Below, piece after piece: positions 23,297-35,864 of a stretch of 64,000 nt of DNA. Every line of letters begins with the position of its first letter. Position 1 is the stretch's first letter. The DNA is from Ascaphus truei (Eukaryota; Chordata; Amphibia; Anura; Ascaphidae): assembly GCA_036426205.1 (NCBI GenBank), contig CM071567.1, forward strand, positions 292,636,405 to 292,700,404, in the 5' to 3' direction. The position numbers were made by a program, and so were the translations under genes. A model generated the notes under the pieces. That model worked only from the letters and a program-made list of their open reading frames with translations. It was not told where the DNA came from and searched no databases.

Positions 23297-24235
23297 ATCA
23301 CTGTTTATTTCTTTACCAACAAGAGACGGACGATGTCAGAAAACAGGGGTTTTAAACGATATTTAAGAATAATAGGAGGGCCATAGTATGTTATTGAAAA
23401 CATAGCGTAGTTTTTTGTGTCATATTATTTCATGAAAAGTCCCTGGGTTCAAGTAGTAATTTATTTAGTGCCCATTATTATTATTATTATTATTATATTA
23501 TTTGATATCATTTCACACTTCCCAGTATTGTTCCAATTTTATAAAGTGTGTCCCATGGGGGTCATGACTCGGCCTCTCTTTGATTTGGTGTCTGTTCGCC
23601 TACTCAATCCTTGACCCGATGTACACAGGAATAAGTACAAGTATGGTCACGGGACCACACCAACCTCATTCGGGCATGCAGTAACATTATACATCACACA
23701 CAGCACATCTTGGTTCTAGTCCTGAGAAGGGTTAAACATGGACGCGAACATTCGACAGAATAAAAATATAATTTAAGTACTGTCCTATCTACAATATTTT
23801 TTTACAAATTACTTTGTATTGGAAATACTTACTTTGCAGTCTGCGATTTCTTGCTCCTACCTTAAAAATGGCTTGTGTACAATTGCACAATATCTTGGAA
23901 GCCAGTGCACCTATGATTAATAAAGCCAAATCTGATCATAAATCTGATCTTCCCAAAAGAGGGTTAAAGATCTAAATGATAAAAACACAGAAATAACGGT
24001 TAGGCGATTCATATTAAACTAGTCAGGACAGGGGCTGGCGTAAACCGTTTATACAGAGAAGAGCGGAAAATATAACTAACTTTAGCATTATAGTGACCTG
24101 CAAATACATGTAGTGCTGCACACAGCAGAACCACACAAAAGCCTAATCCGCCCCCAGATTATCAGAGCTATCTTCCGACGGAAGTTGGGCCCAAATCTGT
24201 AACACCGCAAGCGGGCTCGCGCTGCTGCCCGTAGG
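23297..24235. other. Non-coding with (TTA)n microsatellite
   Basis: A short ATT-repeat lies at 23475-23500. AT-rich, no gene or repeat family recognised. Confidence 0.55.
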
Positions 24236-26748
24236 GGCCAGGGAGAGAAGGAGGAGAGGGGGGGTGGGAGGGAGACACGAGAGACGATGAGGGATGACGA
24301 GAGAGAGAGAGGAGGGGGAGGCGGAGGAGAGAGGGGAGGCAAGCGAGGAGAGAGAGGGAGAGAGGCGAGAGAGGGGGAGGCGAGCGAGAGGAGAGAGGAG
24401 AGGGGGGGGAGGCGAGCAAGAAAGAGAGGGGGAGGCAGGAGCAAAAGAGAGGGGGAGGCGAGAGCAAGAGAAAGAAAAGAGAAGGGGAGAAGCGAGGATG
24501 AGGCGAGAGAGGGGTGAGAGCGAGAGAGGGGGGGAGAGCGAGCGAGAGAGGGGGAGGAGAGAAGAGAGAGAAGAGGGGGAGGAGAGAGAGAGAGAGGGGA
24601 GGAGAGCCAAAAGAGAGAGGGCGGATGATGAGGGGGAACAGTGAGAGGGGAGGGCGAGGGGGGGGGGGAACAGGTGAGGGGGAGGGCGGGGGAAAGTGAG
24701 AGGGGAAGGAGGGGGGGACAGTGAGAGGGGGAGGGCGGGGGGGCAACAGTGAGAGGGAGGCGGGGGGGAACAGTGAGAGGGGAGGGCGGGGGGGAACAGT
24801 GAGAGGGAGGGCGGAGGAAAGAGTGAGAGAAAGTGGGGGGAAGAGTGAGAGAAAAAGTGGGGGGGGAAGAGCAAGAGAAAAAGGGGGGAGGGGAAGAGCG
24901 AGAGAAAAAGTGGGGGGGGGAGAGAGGGAGAGAAGAGAGGGAGAGAAAATGTGGGGAGGGGGAAGAGCGAGAGAAAGTGGGGGGAGACTGAGAGGGGAAG
25001 AGTGAGAGAAAGTGGGGGGGCAAGAGTAAGAGGGGGGAGAAGAAGAGCGAGAGTGACGGGGGGGAAAGAAGAGCGGGAGTGACGGGGGGGGAAGAAGAGC
25101 GAGAGTGACGGGGGGGGGGGGAAAGAAGAGCGAGAGTGACGGGGGGGAAGGAAGAGCGAGAGTGACGGGGGGGAAGAAGAGTGGAGAGGACGGGGGGGGA
25201 AAGAAGGGAAAGGGGCGAGAGTGCGGGGGGGGGAAAGAAGAGCGAGAGTGACGGGGGGGAAGAAGAGCGAGAGAGTGCGGGGGGGGGGAGGGGGAGAAGA
25301 GCGAGAGTGGACGTGGGGAAAGAGAGCGAAGGACGGGGTGGAAGAAGAGCGCGAGGACGGGGGGAAAGAAAGAGCGAGAGGGAAGGGGGGAAAGAAGAGC
25401 GAAGACGGACGGGGGGGGGGGGGGGGGAAAGAAGAGCGAGAATGACGGGGGGGGGGAAGAAGAGCGAGAGGGACGGGGGGAACAAGAGCGAGAGGGACGG
25501 GGGGGGGGAGAAGAGCGAGAGTGACGGGGGGGGGAAGAAGAGCGAGAGGGACGGGGGGGGAACAAGAGGCGAGAGGGACGGGGGGGGGGGGGGAACAGAG
25601 CGGAGGGAACGGGGGGAAAGAGCGAGAGGGACGGGGGGGGAAAGAAGAGCGAGAGTGACGGGGGGGGGGGAAGAAGAGCGAGAGGGACGGGGGGGGAAAG
25701 AAGAGCGAGAGGACGGGGGGGAAAGAGCGAGAGGGGGGGGGGGAAAGAAGAGCGAGAGGGACGGGGGGGAAAGAAGAGCGAGAGGGACGGGGGGGAAAAG
25801 AAGAGCGAGAGGACGGGGGGAAAGAAGAGCGAGAGGGACGGGGGGAAAGACGAGCGAGAGGGACGGACGGGGGAAAGAAGAGCGAAGAGGGACGGCAGGA
25901 AAGAAGAGCGAGAGGGACGGGGGGGGAAAGACGAGCGAGAGGGACGGGGGGAAAGAAGAGCGAGAGGGACGGGGGGAGGAGAAAGAAGAGCGGAGAGGAG
26001 GGGGGAAAGAGAGCGAGAGGGGACGGGGGGATAAAGAAGAGAAGAGCGAGAGGGACGGGGGGGGGAAAGAAGCGCGAGAGGGACGGGGGGGAAAGAAGAG
26101 CGAGAGGGACGGGGGGGAAAGAAAGAGCGAGAGGGACGGGGGGGGGGGGGGAAAAGAGTGAGAGGGACGGGGGAAAGAAGAGCGAGAAAGGGACGGGGGA
26201 AGACGAGCGAAGAGGGACGGGGGAAGAAGAGCGACGAGGGACGGGGGAAGAGAGCTGAGAGGGACGGGGGGAAGAGAAACGGAGAAAGAAGAGCGAGAGG
26301 GACGGGGGGAAAGAAGAGCGAGAGGACGGGGGAAGAAGAGCAGAGAGGGGACGGGAGGGAAAGAAAGAGCGAGCAAGGAAGGGGGGAAAGAAGAGTGAGG
26401 GGACGGGGGGGGGAAGAGTGAGATGGACGGGGGGGAAAGAGTAGAGGGCGGGGGGGGGGGAAGAGTGAGAGGGACGGGGGGGGAAGAGTGAGAGGGACGG
26501 GGGGGGGGGAAAAGAGTGAAGGGATGGGGGGGAGAAGTGGAGGGACGGGGGGGGGGGAAGAGGGAGCGGGACGGGGAAGAAGCGTGAGAGGATGGGGGGG
26601 GGATGTGGCGAGGACGGGGGGGGAAGAGTGAGAGGGGCGGGGGAAGAAGAGGAGCGGGACGGGGGAAGAAGAGTGGAGAGGGACGGGAAGAAGAGTGAAG
26701 AGGGACGGGGGAAGAAGAGTGAGAGGGGGGGGGGCGAAGAGTGAATGA
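24236..26748. repeat. Purine-rich minisatellite, about 2.5 kb
   Basis: The plus strand is almost entirely purine. Three zones: irregular (GA)n/(GGGA)n at 24236-24640; units like GGGGGAACAGTGAGAGGG at 24640-24830, grading through AGTGAGAGAAAGTGGGG units; then units of about 25 bp built on GGAAAGAAGAGCGAGAGGGA plus a G-run and C, from about 25030 to 26748. G-runs vary from 4 to 14. The frames of 872, 762 and 326 codons across it (Pro/Ser/Leu- or Arg/Glu/Gly-rich) are repeat translations, not proteins. The tract could form triplex or G-quadruplex DNA. Confidence 0.9.
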
Positions 26749-26826
26749 ATGTCTCTCAGTACGTAAGAGAAGAAAGAGCCCCTCAAAAGATATGCGCTAG
26801 GGCCTAGAAAGAATGAATAATAAATT

Positions 26827-26890
<64 letters not shown>

Positions 26891-27126
26891 TGTTTATCTA
26901 AGCTTACGTATATGTTGGCTGTACATAACAGAAATACATTGAGAAAGTACACCAGCTGAAACATACAGCAGCTTCCTCAATGCATTGCGGCCCTATATTT
27001 GGCAAGGCATCAAAAGTAAGAAAAGTCCATTGTATTTTGCATTATTCAAATGCCCCCTCATGGCAGTCGTCTATGTACACAGATGTACAGTTGTGCCCTT
27101 TCCCAGTCTACAAACTGGGGGTTTAC
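26749..27126. other. Poly-A run and flanking non-coding sequence
   Basis: A homopolymer of about 58 A lies at 26829-26886. The rest is intronic, leading to the exon at 27127-27260 on the opposite strand. Confidence 0.6.
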
Positions 27127-27260
27127 CTCATCTGATTCCAAAGCCCGGAGCCGATAATATTTCACGGGTCAAGAATCCATCGATGCCTTCTGCACATGTT
27201 TGCTGCCCCCTAGGGACAATGTCTCCATCAGGCTCATCAGAATAGATTTCTTCATCAAAA
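27127..27260 (-). pseudogene. SEL1L3: SEL1L3 exon following the 49714-type exon, with frame errors
   Basis: On the minus strand the acceptor GTTTTCAG (27261-27268) and donor GAG|GTAAAC bound 134 bp. One frame starts FDEEIYSDEPDG and later reads EGIDGF; another frame resumes PVKYYRLRALESDE. Human SEL1L3 has FREDFHYNDTAGY ... IEGFFGPLKYYRLRSL at this place, so the homology is convincing, but at least two small indels shift the frame. This is the only copy of the exon in the window. The damage therefore points to consensus error as much as to decay. It lies in the same orientation as the left-arm exon copies, beyond the end of the inverted repeat. Confidence 0.8.
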
Positions 27261-28660
27261 CTGAAAACACAAGATTTCCGTTATCTTGAAGGACGCTGAA
27301 CGTACTTACGATATGGAGTAAGTCGCGTAGCTCGGGACAGCATGAGCCATGGGGCCTAATATTGCTGGTCCTTGCTCCATTGCCACACTCTGCAGGGGAA
27401 AGGGATAATTCAGTAGTGCCACTACAAGGTCACTTTGGTAAAGTGGGCCACGAACAGTTGGGGGCCTATTGAACGAAAGACCTTCTTTTTGGAGAACAAT
27501 TCTAAATACTGCGACGAATTTACTATGAGATAATTGGATAAGAAATTGACAAAAAGTGATTCCTCCATTGGAATTCTCTCTCGTGCTCTGCTAAAGGGTC
27601 CGCCCTTACCTGCCCACCTTATGTCTAAGTTCCCTCGGGCTGGAAAAACCTTTTTTGCTTACGCCCCATACTTGGAAAGTCCCTTCCTCCCAATTAATTT
27701 CAGATACATTCAAATCAACTTACCCAAGTCAGAGGAGAGGATTTATTTCCATCGGCTCGAGGCCATGTCGGGCCAGTTCTGACTTCTATCAGCTGGTATC
27801 GATCTCCAAAATGAAAATCACATAGTATCTTTACTGCGTTGTAAAATGGAGGGGAAACCGTATAGGAATTTGGCCTACATTGGAATATAGCAAGCTACGT
27901 TTTTGTGCTGTGCCCTCACCCAATACACTGCTATTGTCTTGGCCAAATGTCCTTTCATGGTTTTTCTAACTGAGGTGACCATAATCTTACGTCTATGTGT
28001 GTTCTCTGGAACAGGAATCTGGTAACCTGTACGATGAAGTGTTTCAGTTTACCGTATATGAGTGGACATTTCTGCCAGATGCTATGCAATTTAGTTGGTG
28101 GTGTTGTGTGTATAAACTATGAAGCAAAAATATGTGAAGAGAATCTGTAAAGTTATTTTTTTTTTTTTTATTATCTAACTGCTTTTCTTGTTGGGTACAC
28201 CAAAAGATTAAAGACCGTTCACGTTACACCACACCACATGAACCTTGATGACCACGTGCACTATCCGAGAGGCATTCTTTCTGACGCGTGTTCTTCTGCC
28301 CATGCAGCCGCACCTTTTTTCCATGACCCTGTCTCTCCTGCTTATAGTCATCCCCCTGGCCCTCTCCTTATCCCCAGACAGGGATTAGTGGCCAGCTACA
28401 TGGTTGATATGGCATTATTTTCTACTTGTACCCCTTGCTGACCATGGCCTTTTCCGCGGTTTTCCAGACGCATGGCCGTTCTTCTCCTCCCCTTCCCACC
28501 TCACAACCCCGGGTATGCCCCGCCGTGCGCAGCGACACTCTGCCCAATTGGTTCTTCACCACGCTTTGAAAAGGGGAGTCGCACCAATTCTGCTGGGGAC
28601 TACAATCCAAAAGGCTTGTGCTTACACAAGATCTGAATCCGCAGACCCACTAAACAAAGG
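27261..28660. other. Intron-like DNA, no distinct feature
   Basis: No repeat family, RNA or convincing exon. A minus-strand stretch near 27980 (ATTATGGTCACCTCAGTT) hints at the SEL1L3 peptide preceding the exon at 27260, but the similarity is too short to call. A T-run lies at about 28157-28170. Confidence 0.5.
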
Positions 28661-29579
28661 GAAGACGAGGAGGGGGGGGGGGGGACAAACGAGCCAGAGG
28701 AGGATGAGAGAGAGTAGAGGAGAGAGAGAGAGAGAGAGTGAGAGAAGAAGAGAGGAGAGAGAGAGAGAGATAAGAGAGAGAACATAGAGATCAGAGGGAG
28801 GGAAGAAGGGAGACAGGGCCGAGGGAGGGCCGGATGAGAAACGGCTGGAAAGGGGGGGGGAGGCAGACGACGAAAGAAAAAAAGACAGGCGAGGGCAGGG
28901 GGGGGGGGGGGGAGAGGGACCGGCGGGGGGGGCAGGGGGGGCGGGGGAAAGGGGAAAGAGAGGAAAAGAGGGGGAGGGGACGAAGGGAGGACAGGAAGGA
29001 GACAAAGAGCGAGAAGGATAAAAACGCGCCCAAAAAAAGAAAAAAAAAGAAAAATCAAAAAAAAAAAAATAAAAATGAAAAAAACAAAAAAGAAAACAAA
29101 AAAAACAAAAAAAAAGAAGAAAAAATCGCCAAAAGCCGACTTTCAAAAACAAAAAAATAGGATAAAAAAAAAAAGAAATCCCGCTCCCCCCTCCCCCCCT
29201 CCCCAAAAAAAACCGCCGAAAAAAAAAAAAACAGGAAAAAAAAAAACGAAACGGCGGGAAAAAAAAAAAAAAAAAAAAAAACAAAAAAAAACGAAAGAGA
29301 ATCGAAAAAAACGGACCCAAAAAGAAAGAATGAAAAAAAAAAAATAAAAAAAAAAGATAGAAGAGCTCCCTCTCCTCCAAAAAAGTTAAAACACAAAACC
29401 TCCCACAAAGAACCAAAAAAAACAAGGGACCTCCCGCAAAAAACCCCCCGCAGCCCCCCCCAAAAAATTAAAAGTCGTTCTTCAAAAAAAAAAAAAAAGG
29501 AACCGAAAAAAAAAAAAAACAAAAATCTCTCTCAAAAAAACTAAACAACCACAAAAATAAAAAAAAACTAACAAAAAAA
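28661..29579. repeat. Low-complexity purine and poly-A tract at the edge of the inverted repeat
   Basis: 28661-29010 is G/A-rich (GAGAGA and long G-runs). 29030-29579 is A-rich with scattered C/G and A-runs up to about 20. The Phe/Leu/Ser-rich minus frames and Lys-rich plus frames are artefacts. The boundary at 29579/29580 is where the left arm of the giant inverted repeat starts; the right arm continues beyond the matching point into ordinary sequence. This looks like sequencing or assembly noise, or a badly degraded microsatellite. Confidence 0.7.
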
Positions 29580-30035
29580 GAAGGGACGTCTGTTATTTGT
29601 TCACGTAACACAGGAATTTCCTACTTAATACTGTCATTTTGTCCGTCAAAGGGAGACGGATGTTTGTATGGTACCCACTGTTGCCAAAGCACAGTCACAG
29701 CAAAATGTATCTTCATGGGACATTGTACTGTATAACCCAAAAAGAGGGTTTAGATCCGTTATCTAGCCTCAGTTTCACCTTGAAGCTTATACTATGTTGT
29801 CTTACTCCAATAGACTTAATCTTAACCAAACTGAAAATAATCATGCTGACCCAATGCATAGGCCTGTTGTGGCTGTTAATACAAAAAAAAAAGGTTTTGT
29901 TTTTATTATTAAATAGTTTAGGATAAAGTAAAAAAAAAAAAAACAAACAATTTTAAGTACATATAGAACAATCAACATTACAACTCATGGCAAAAAAAGA
30001 AACATTTAAAAAAGAAAATCGAATAATCCCAATAC

Positions 30036-30149
30036 CTGTTTAGTAAAGAGTGAAGTCAAGCCGGAACCAGTTAGTACAGAGGAACCTTAAAGGTAGTTAA
30101 CACGGCGAAATTGTTACCATAACCAGATGCATCTGAATATGAACTCGAC
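30036..30149 (-). pseudogene. SEL1L3: SEL1L3 exon, left-arm copy of 49714-49829, frameshifted
   Basis: Acceptor TTCTCAG and donor CAG|GTATT are kept, but the exon is 114 bp against 116 bp in the right arm. GGTTATGGTAACAATTTCGC replaces the right-arm GGTTAGTGGAACAGATTTCG, TACTAACTGG has one extra base against TATAACTGG, and the last codons are shortened. The peptide HIQMHL is still readable at the start. Confidence 0.85.
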
Positions 30150-30967
30150 CTGAGAAAAAGGAAAAAACGTTACACAAAACCACTTTGTTTATATATTTCG
30201 GATATAGTCCGGCCATGGACAATATGCATTGACGGTGTGCATAGAAGTGTGAGGCTCAGCCCAAAGTCACAAGAAGCGACGAAATGGGATACCGCTTGAT
30301 TCACCCGTTAAAGGCGCACTATACCAACTAAAAGTTATCCTTTATTCTGCACCACGTGTATTTGCCCTGTGAAAATATGTCAGTGCCTCCCCCAAAAAAT
30401 AATGATAACGGTATCAGTTCTATATCCTCATTTGCAAATATATTAAGTATGACAACTCACTGAATAGATTGCAGCATTATTTAGGATTCCACCAAGAGGG
30501 GAGGGAAAAAAACGGCGTCCATTTTAGCACTACTTATAAGCTTAGACTGTAATGGCCCTTAGTTGAAATGATCTTTTTCCCATTGTTTAGTTTACATTAT
30601 TGAAACAATCTAAACAAAACTCCCTGTATTTACATTTTCTGACCGTACAGTCCAATATTAGTTACAATATAGGCTAAACATCCACAGAAAAGAACACGGA
30701 ACTACAGATCCGAATCATTTCCCAACACCCTCAGTGTGAGCTCTGCATCATACTACAGTATATTTTGTCACCTTAAACAGGACTACTGAGAGCATCCAAT
30801 GCTTCAATAAGGAGAATAATACAGAACACGTCATTGAACAGGTCAGAACAATACAGGGTCTGATAGTGGTTTGCAATGGCGCAAAAAGAACTGGAGTGCA
30901 CAGAAACAAAAATCGTCCCCTAAGTGTTTATCGACATCTTTTATGTAGAGATTGATACTGTGCCTGG

Positions 30968-31092
30968 CTTCGGCAGTTAGAAAATAATAGTGGTGAGGCA
31001 GTACAGGTTATTAGTATCAACATGGGGTATGATGCCACATAGATGGACGCGTGCAATGGCGAAGCAAATACATCCAAACTGAGAAGGTAAAC
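30968..31092 (-). pseudogene. SEL1L3: SEL1L3 exon, left-arm copy of 48785-48906, frameshifted
   Basis: 125 bp against 122 bp in the right arm. Three separate single-base additions (CGCGTCCATC for CGAGTCATC; TACTGCC for TACGCC; TTTTCTA for TTTCTA) break the frame. The acceptor TTGCAG is kept. The donor position reads GAAG|CCAGGC, without the GCAAGT of the right arm. Confidence 0.85.
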
Positions 31093-31639
31093 CTGCAAGA
31101 GAAAAGAAAGGAATCAAAAGGGTATTGGCAAAACTAGAATGTAAAGGAGTCATTTGGCATATATGACCACGAACTGTAACAAGCGTGTGAAGCCAATCAG
31201 TTTATTTTACCAAGCACGTCCTTTGGATTTAATTTAGTCAGTCACTATCATAAATTGTAAAAGAAGAGCAGTGCCACAAATAGTTTAGCCCATCAAAATA
31301 AATAAGAAAAAACATCCCAAGCTCTTATCAAGTAATCTGGGCCTGTGTTGTGAGGGGAGGTGGGGGTTGTCAAAAAAGTTAAATCAGAAGTGAAGTGGTT
31401 TCCAGAGATATTTATACTGAACTGCAAATGGTGACAGTCCCAATCAGATTAGTGCATTCACACTCACTTTATAAAATATTGGGAGGCCTCCTCACTCACT
31501 GTTAGAATTCATGAGATATACACACACACACACATGTTGCTCTCAAAAAAAACAATGCAAAAACCACCTGGGGCACAAGTAACACCCGCAAGGGGATAAT
31601 CCAGTGAAAGCAAAATCCCATTAGGAAGAACGGCACTCC

Positions 31640-31825
31640 AGAGGTTACATACCTGTAGTTACATAGTAGATGAGGTTGAAAAAGACATGCGCTCATCAAG
31701 TCAAACCTATGCAAATTAGACACCAGATCTTTATCTATATCCGTACTTACGTACTTAATGATCCAGAGGAAGGCTAACAAAAAAAACCCAGTTAAAATAT
31801 CATCCAATGATATCTCATAAGGGGA
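31640..31825 (-). mobile_element. CR1-like LINE 3' tail, distal half, left arm
   Basis: Inverse copy of 48055-48222: TACATAGTAGATGAGGTTGAA and AAAGACATGCGCTCATCAAG are the reverse complement of the conserved amphibian CR1-type 3' end. It is separated from its other half (37367-37560) by the DIRS insertion. Confidence 0.75.
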
Positions 31826-34800
31826 AAGGAGAAAAATTAAAACAACTTACCGTAATTTTCTTTCCTGGAACCATGGCAGTGGGCACATTGGGTTAATCCC
31901 TTATCATCTAGGTAGGACAGGAAGTAGACTTTTGCAGGTAGGCCATATAGGCCCCTCCCTCTACCTGCACATTAGTCTTACGATTTCTTCCATAGCTGAA
32001 AATATATAACTGATAGGCATTGACATACATAGGGAGGGTAACTAGGTGCCCACTGCCATGTTTCCAGGAAAAGAAAATTACGGTAGTGTGTTTAAATTTT
32101 CCCTTTCCTGATCACCCTGGCAGTGGGCACCATTGGGACATACGAAGCATGTGAACAGTTTTTAGGGAGGGATACACAGAATAAAACCAACCACCAGTTA
32201 ATGCCTTATCAGGTTGACCTTTATTAATACACCTTATACTTATTCATACAGATTCTATCACTCTACAACCAAAGCTTGCGCAGCTGATGATGTAAGTCTA
32301 GTTGACCATTTCAAGAATGTATGAATGAGGACCAGTGGACTGCGTATGCAATCTCCTGGTGTATCTGGGCTTTAAATGGCCATGAAGTAGAACATGCCCT
32401 TGTAGAATGAGCTTAATGTTCCAAGGTTTATCTTGTCCTTTGCTTTCATAAGCCTTTTATACAGAAACTATCCACGGGAAATTGTTGTCTTGATGCTTCT
32501 TGACCTTTTTCTTCGGTTCCCTGGAATTGATGGATAGTCTTCTGACTTTTGATATCTCGCATCTTTCCAGGTACACTTTTAGACATCTTACCACGTCTAA
32601 TTGTGTAGGTCTTTTTCTTTCTTATTCTTTGGTTCGGACGAATGTCGGAATCACAATTTCTTGATTCATATGGAACTGTGATACAAACTTTTGGCAGGAG
32701 TTTGTGCACTGGCGAGAACTGCCTTGTCTTGATGTATGACTAGGAAATGGCTCCTGGCTAATAGAGCCTGTAGTTCTCCCACTCTCCTGCTGAGGTGATT
32801 GCTATCAAAAAAACGCCATCTTCCATGAAACCTTTAAGCCTATCTCCTGTATGGTTTCAAACGGAGATGCGTGTAGTACATCCCAATACTGGGACAAGTC
32901 CCATGTAGGTACCCTGTTCTTGATTTGAGGCTTAACATTTTAAACTGCCTGAAAGAATATGATGATCAATCTTTCCATTGCCAGATTTTTTCCACAAAGG
33001 CTGATAGTGCAGACACCTGTACTTTAATGAGCTAAGACTGAGACCTTTCTTCAAATCCTTGTTTGCGGGAATCCCAATTGATACAATTCTAGGTGAAAGG
33101 AATCGTTTTTCTTTTTCACACCAATCGCGAAAGCAAAGCCAGATTCTATGGTATACTTCGATGTGGAACTTTTCCTTGCTTGTAAAAGGGTTTGGTGTTT
33201 GTTCTGAACAACCTTTCAATCTCAATGTTTCCGCTCAATCGCCATGCCGTCAAAGCCATTGTTTGGCATTCGGATGACATAGTTGGCCCTGTCGCATCAA
33301 CCCTATGCGATCTGGTATGTGCCCGTGTATCTATTGCCATATTTACCAAGTGTGTGAACCAAAGCTTCTTGGCCAGGAGGGTGCTAAGAATATCACCTCT
33401 GCCTTGGTCTTCCCTGATTTTCCTGATTGTTTTGGAATTAGGGGAATTGGAGGGAACAGGTATGCCACTTGTAAGTGCCATTTGAAATGAGAGCATCTGT
33501 AACTTGTGCGCTTGGATGATGAAACTGTCTGGCACAGTAGTTCCTAATTGCGGTTTTGGTGTGTCGCCATGAGATCTATGTCTGGCTGACCCCATCGCTC
33601 TACCCAGTTCTTGAAACACGTGGAGTATAATGCCCATCTCCTGGGTGCAGGATGTTCCGACTTAGAAAGTCTGCTGTGACATTTTTAGTCCTGGGATATG
33701 TATGGCTGTAATTTCCGACAAGTGGCACTCTGCCCCAAAAGAGGATTTCTGCTGTGAGGTTCGATCAGCTTTCTGCTCCGGGTTTCCTCCTTGTTTGGCT
33801 ATATACTTGACAACTGACTGTTGTCTGATTCTATTTTATACCGCCACCTCTTTATATGGTCTGGAAAGCTTCTAAGGCCCTTTGTAAGCTTTTAATCCAG
33901 CAGATTTGATGGAAGAGCTTTCCTGGTTGGTCAGTTCCTTGCACCAATGTTTCTCCCTATCTGGGCACCCCAACCTGTGTGCTCGCATCTGTTTAATTCT
34001 TACCCAGTGATGGGGGTAGTGTTTGTTCCTTTTTTCCAGGTTTCGGGGTATATTCCCACAATTTAATTCCTGTTTTGTGTGTGGGGGTAACAAGATTCTT
34101 TGTCTTGTGTCCTTGTGATTCCCGTTTCATGTTGCAGAAAATGTGTTTGCAGTGGTCTCATATGTATTGCTGCCCATTTTGTGACGCTTATGTTGAAGTG
34201 AATTTCCTAGGAGCTTCATGCATTCTTCCGCTGAAGTCTGGTAGCATTCCTGAGCTTCTTTGTTGCATGGATATGTCTTGCCTCTTTGGTTGGTAGTCTC
34301 ACTTCTCCTTTTGCTGTATCAAATTCTACCCCCAGAAATCTTAACAGTGAGGGGCAATGAGATGGCTCTGTCTCTGCCTTATTAAACACAACGTGGTGTT
34401 CCAGGAAGGTTATTACCATCTTCTGGTCTTGCTGAGTTTCTCCAGACTCCTTGATTTTACCGGATGTCGTCCAGGTATGGGTATTTTACTACCCTCTTCT
34501 CTCATTTCTGCCACTAGAGGGGCTAGAACCTTTGTAAATGTCCTTGGGGAAGTCGCAGACCAAATGGCAGTGCTGTGTACTGATAATGATCTTGATTTAC
34601 TGTAAACTTAGGCATCTGGTGTCCCTTTGCTATGGGTATGTGATAGGCATCTTTAAGTCTATCGCACCAACCGTCTCCTGGTTGTACCTCTTGATGAATC
34701 AGGTTCAACGACACCATCTTGAATTTTTTATTTTCAAGAATAAATTCAATTTCTTAGGTCTAGGATTGCTCTGTACTTCCCTGTAGGTTTCTTACTAGAA

Positions 34801-35826
34801 AAATTCTGGAATAAATTCCACTTCCTCTTCCTGAGGTACCTTCTTTATTACTTCTGCTTTGTAATAATTTATTAAAGCCGAATTCATCTGCCTTCTTTTT
34901 CCTTGGACTGTATCCATGTTATTAAGCCCATATTCTTCTTGGCATCTCCTGAATTCTATACATGTACACCCTGACGAATGGTCGGTAATACCCAATTGTC
35001 CTGTATTGTTTGGGCCCATGTTGCAGAAAATGCTTCAGTCGCCTCCTACTGGCAACTGCTGGGCCCTCTGACCTCATGTGGACTATTCTTTTGAATGATC
35101 CTCTTCCTCTGGCGCCACGAAAAAGCCGGTTTGGCCGCCCCCTCCATGTTGTTTGTCTTGGAGATGACCTGCCAGGTCTATATGCCTTTGTTCCTTATAT
35201 TGGTTTCTATTAGCCTGTTGGAAACCGAATCTTCTGGCCCTGTTTTCCTGAGGTAAAAAGTGCTTTTACCTCCTGATGCTTTGTTATTATTGCATCCAGT
35301 TTTGTTACCGAAGAGGAACTCACCTTCAAGGTAATCACACAAGTTGTTCTTGATGCTGTGTCGCAATCCACTGTCTGAGCCATAACGTCTTCTTGTTGAT
35401 ACCGCCAGCACCATAGATTTGGCTGTCATTTTACTTCTGACAGTGCTTTAAGAATAGCACTTTTCCACACCTTTGTATATGCTCTTCAATGTGGCAATCC
35501 ACACTCGCATAGCCCTTGCTGCTGACGTAGTTGCTATGGCAGGTTTGAGGATGTTCCTGCGGTAACGTATGCTTTCTTCAATAGTATCCATCTTCTATCC
35601 ATAGGTCTCCAATGACGCAGGTTCCTCTATTGGAATTGTGGTCTTTTCTACTATTCTGGAAATAGCAGTATCCACCTTTGGGCTGACATCCCAAAATTGT
35701 ACCTCCTCTTGTGGGAATGGATACATCTTCCAAACCTTTTAGGCGGCATTATTCTGGGTCTGGTTGCGCCAACTCCACCTGAATGAGGTCCTTAATTACT
35801 TGCTGGATAGGAAAGACTTACCTTTT

Positions 35827-35864
<38 letters not shown>

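Noticed and set aside
24088..26786. Reading frames of 762 and 872 codons, rich in Pro, Ser, Leu and Phe
   Set aside because: They are translations of the purine/pyrimidine minisatellite in several overlapping frames, with no domain, no splice context and composition set by the repeat unit.
27960..28030. Possible SEL1L3 exon encoding the peptide before the 27260 exon
   Set aside because: Only about six residues resemble the expected stretch, with no good acceptor and no continuation.
28600..29522. Phe-rich 'membrane protein' frames of 152-267 codons
   Set aside because: Translation of A-rich and G/A-rich low-complexity sequence on the opposite strand.
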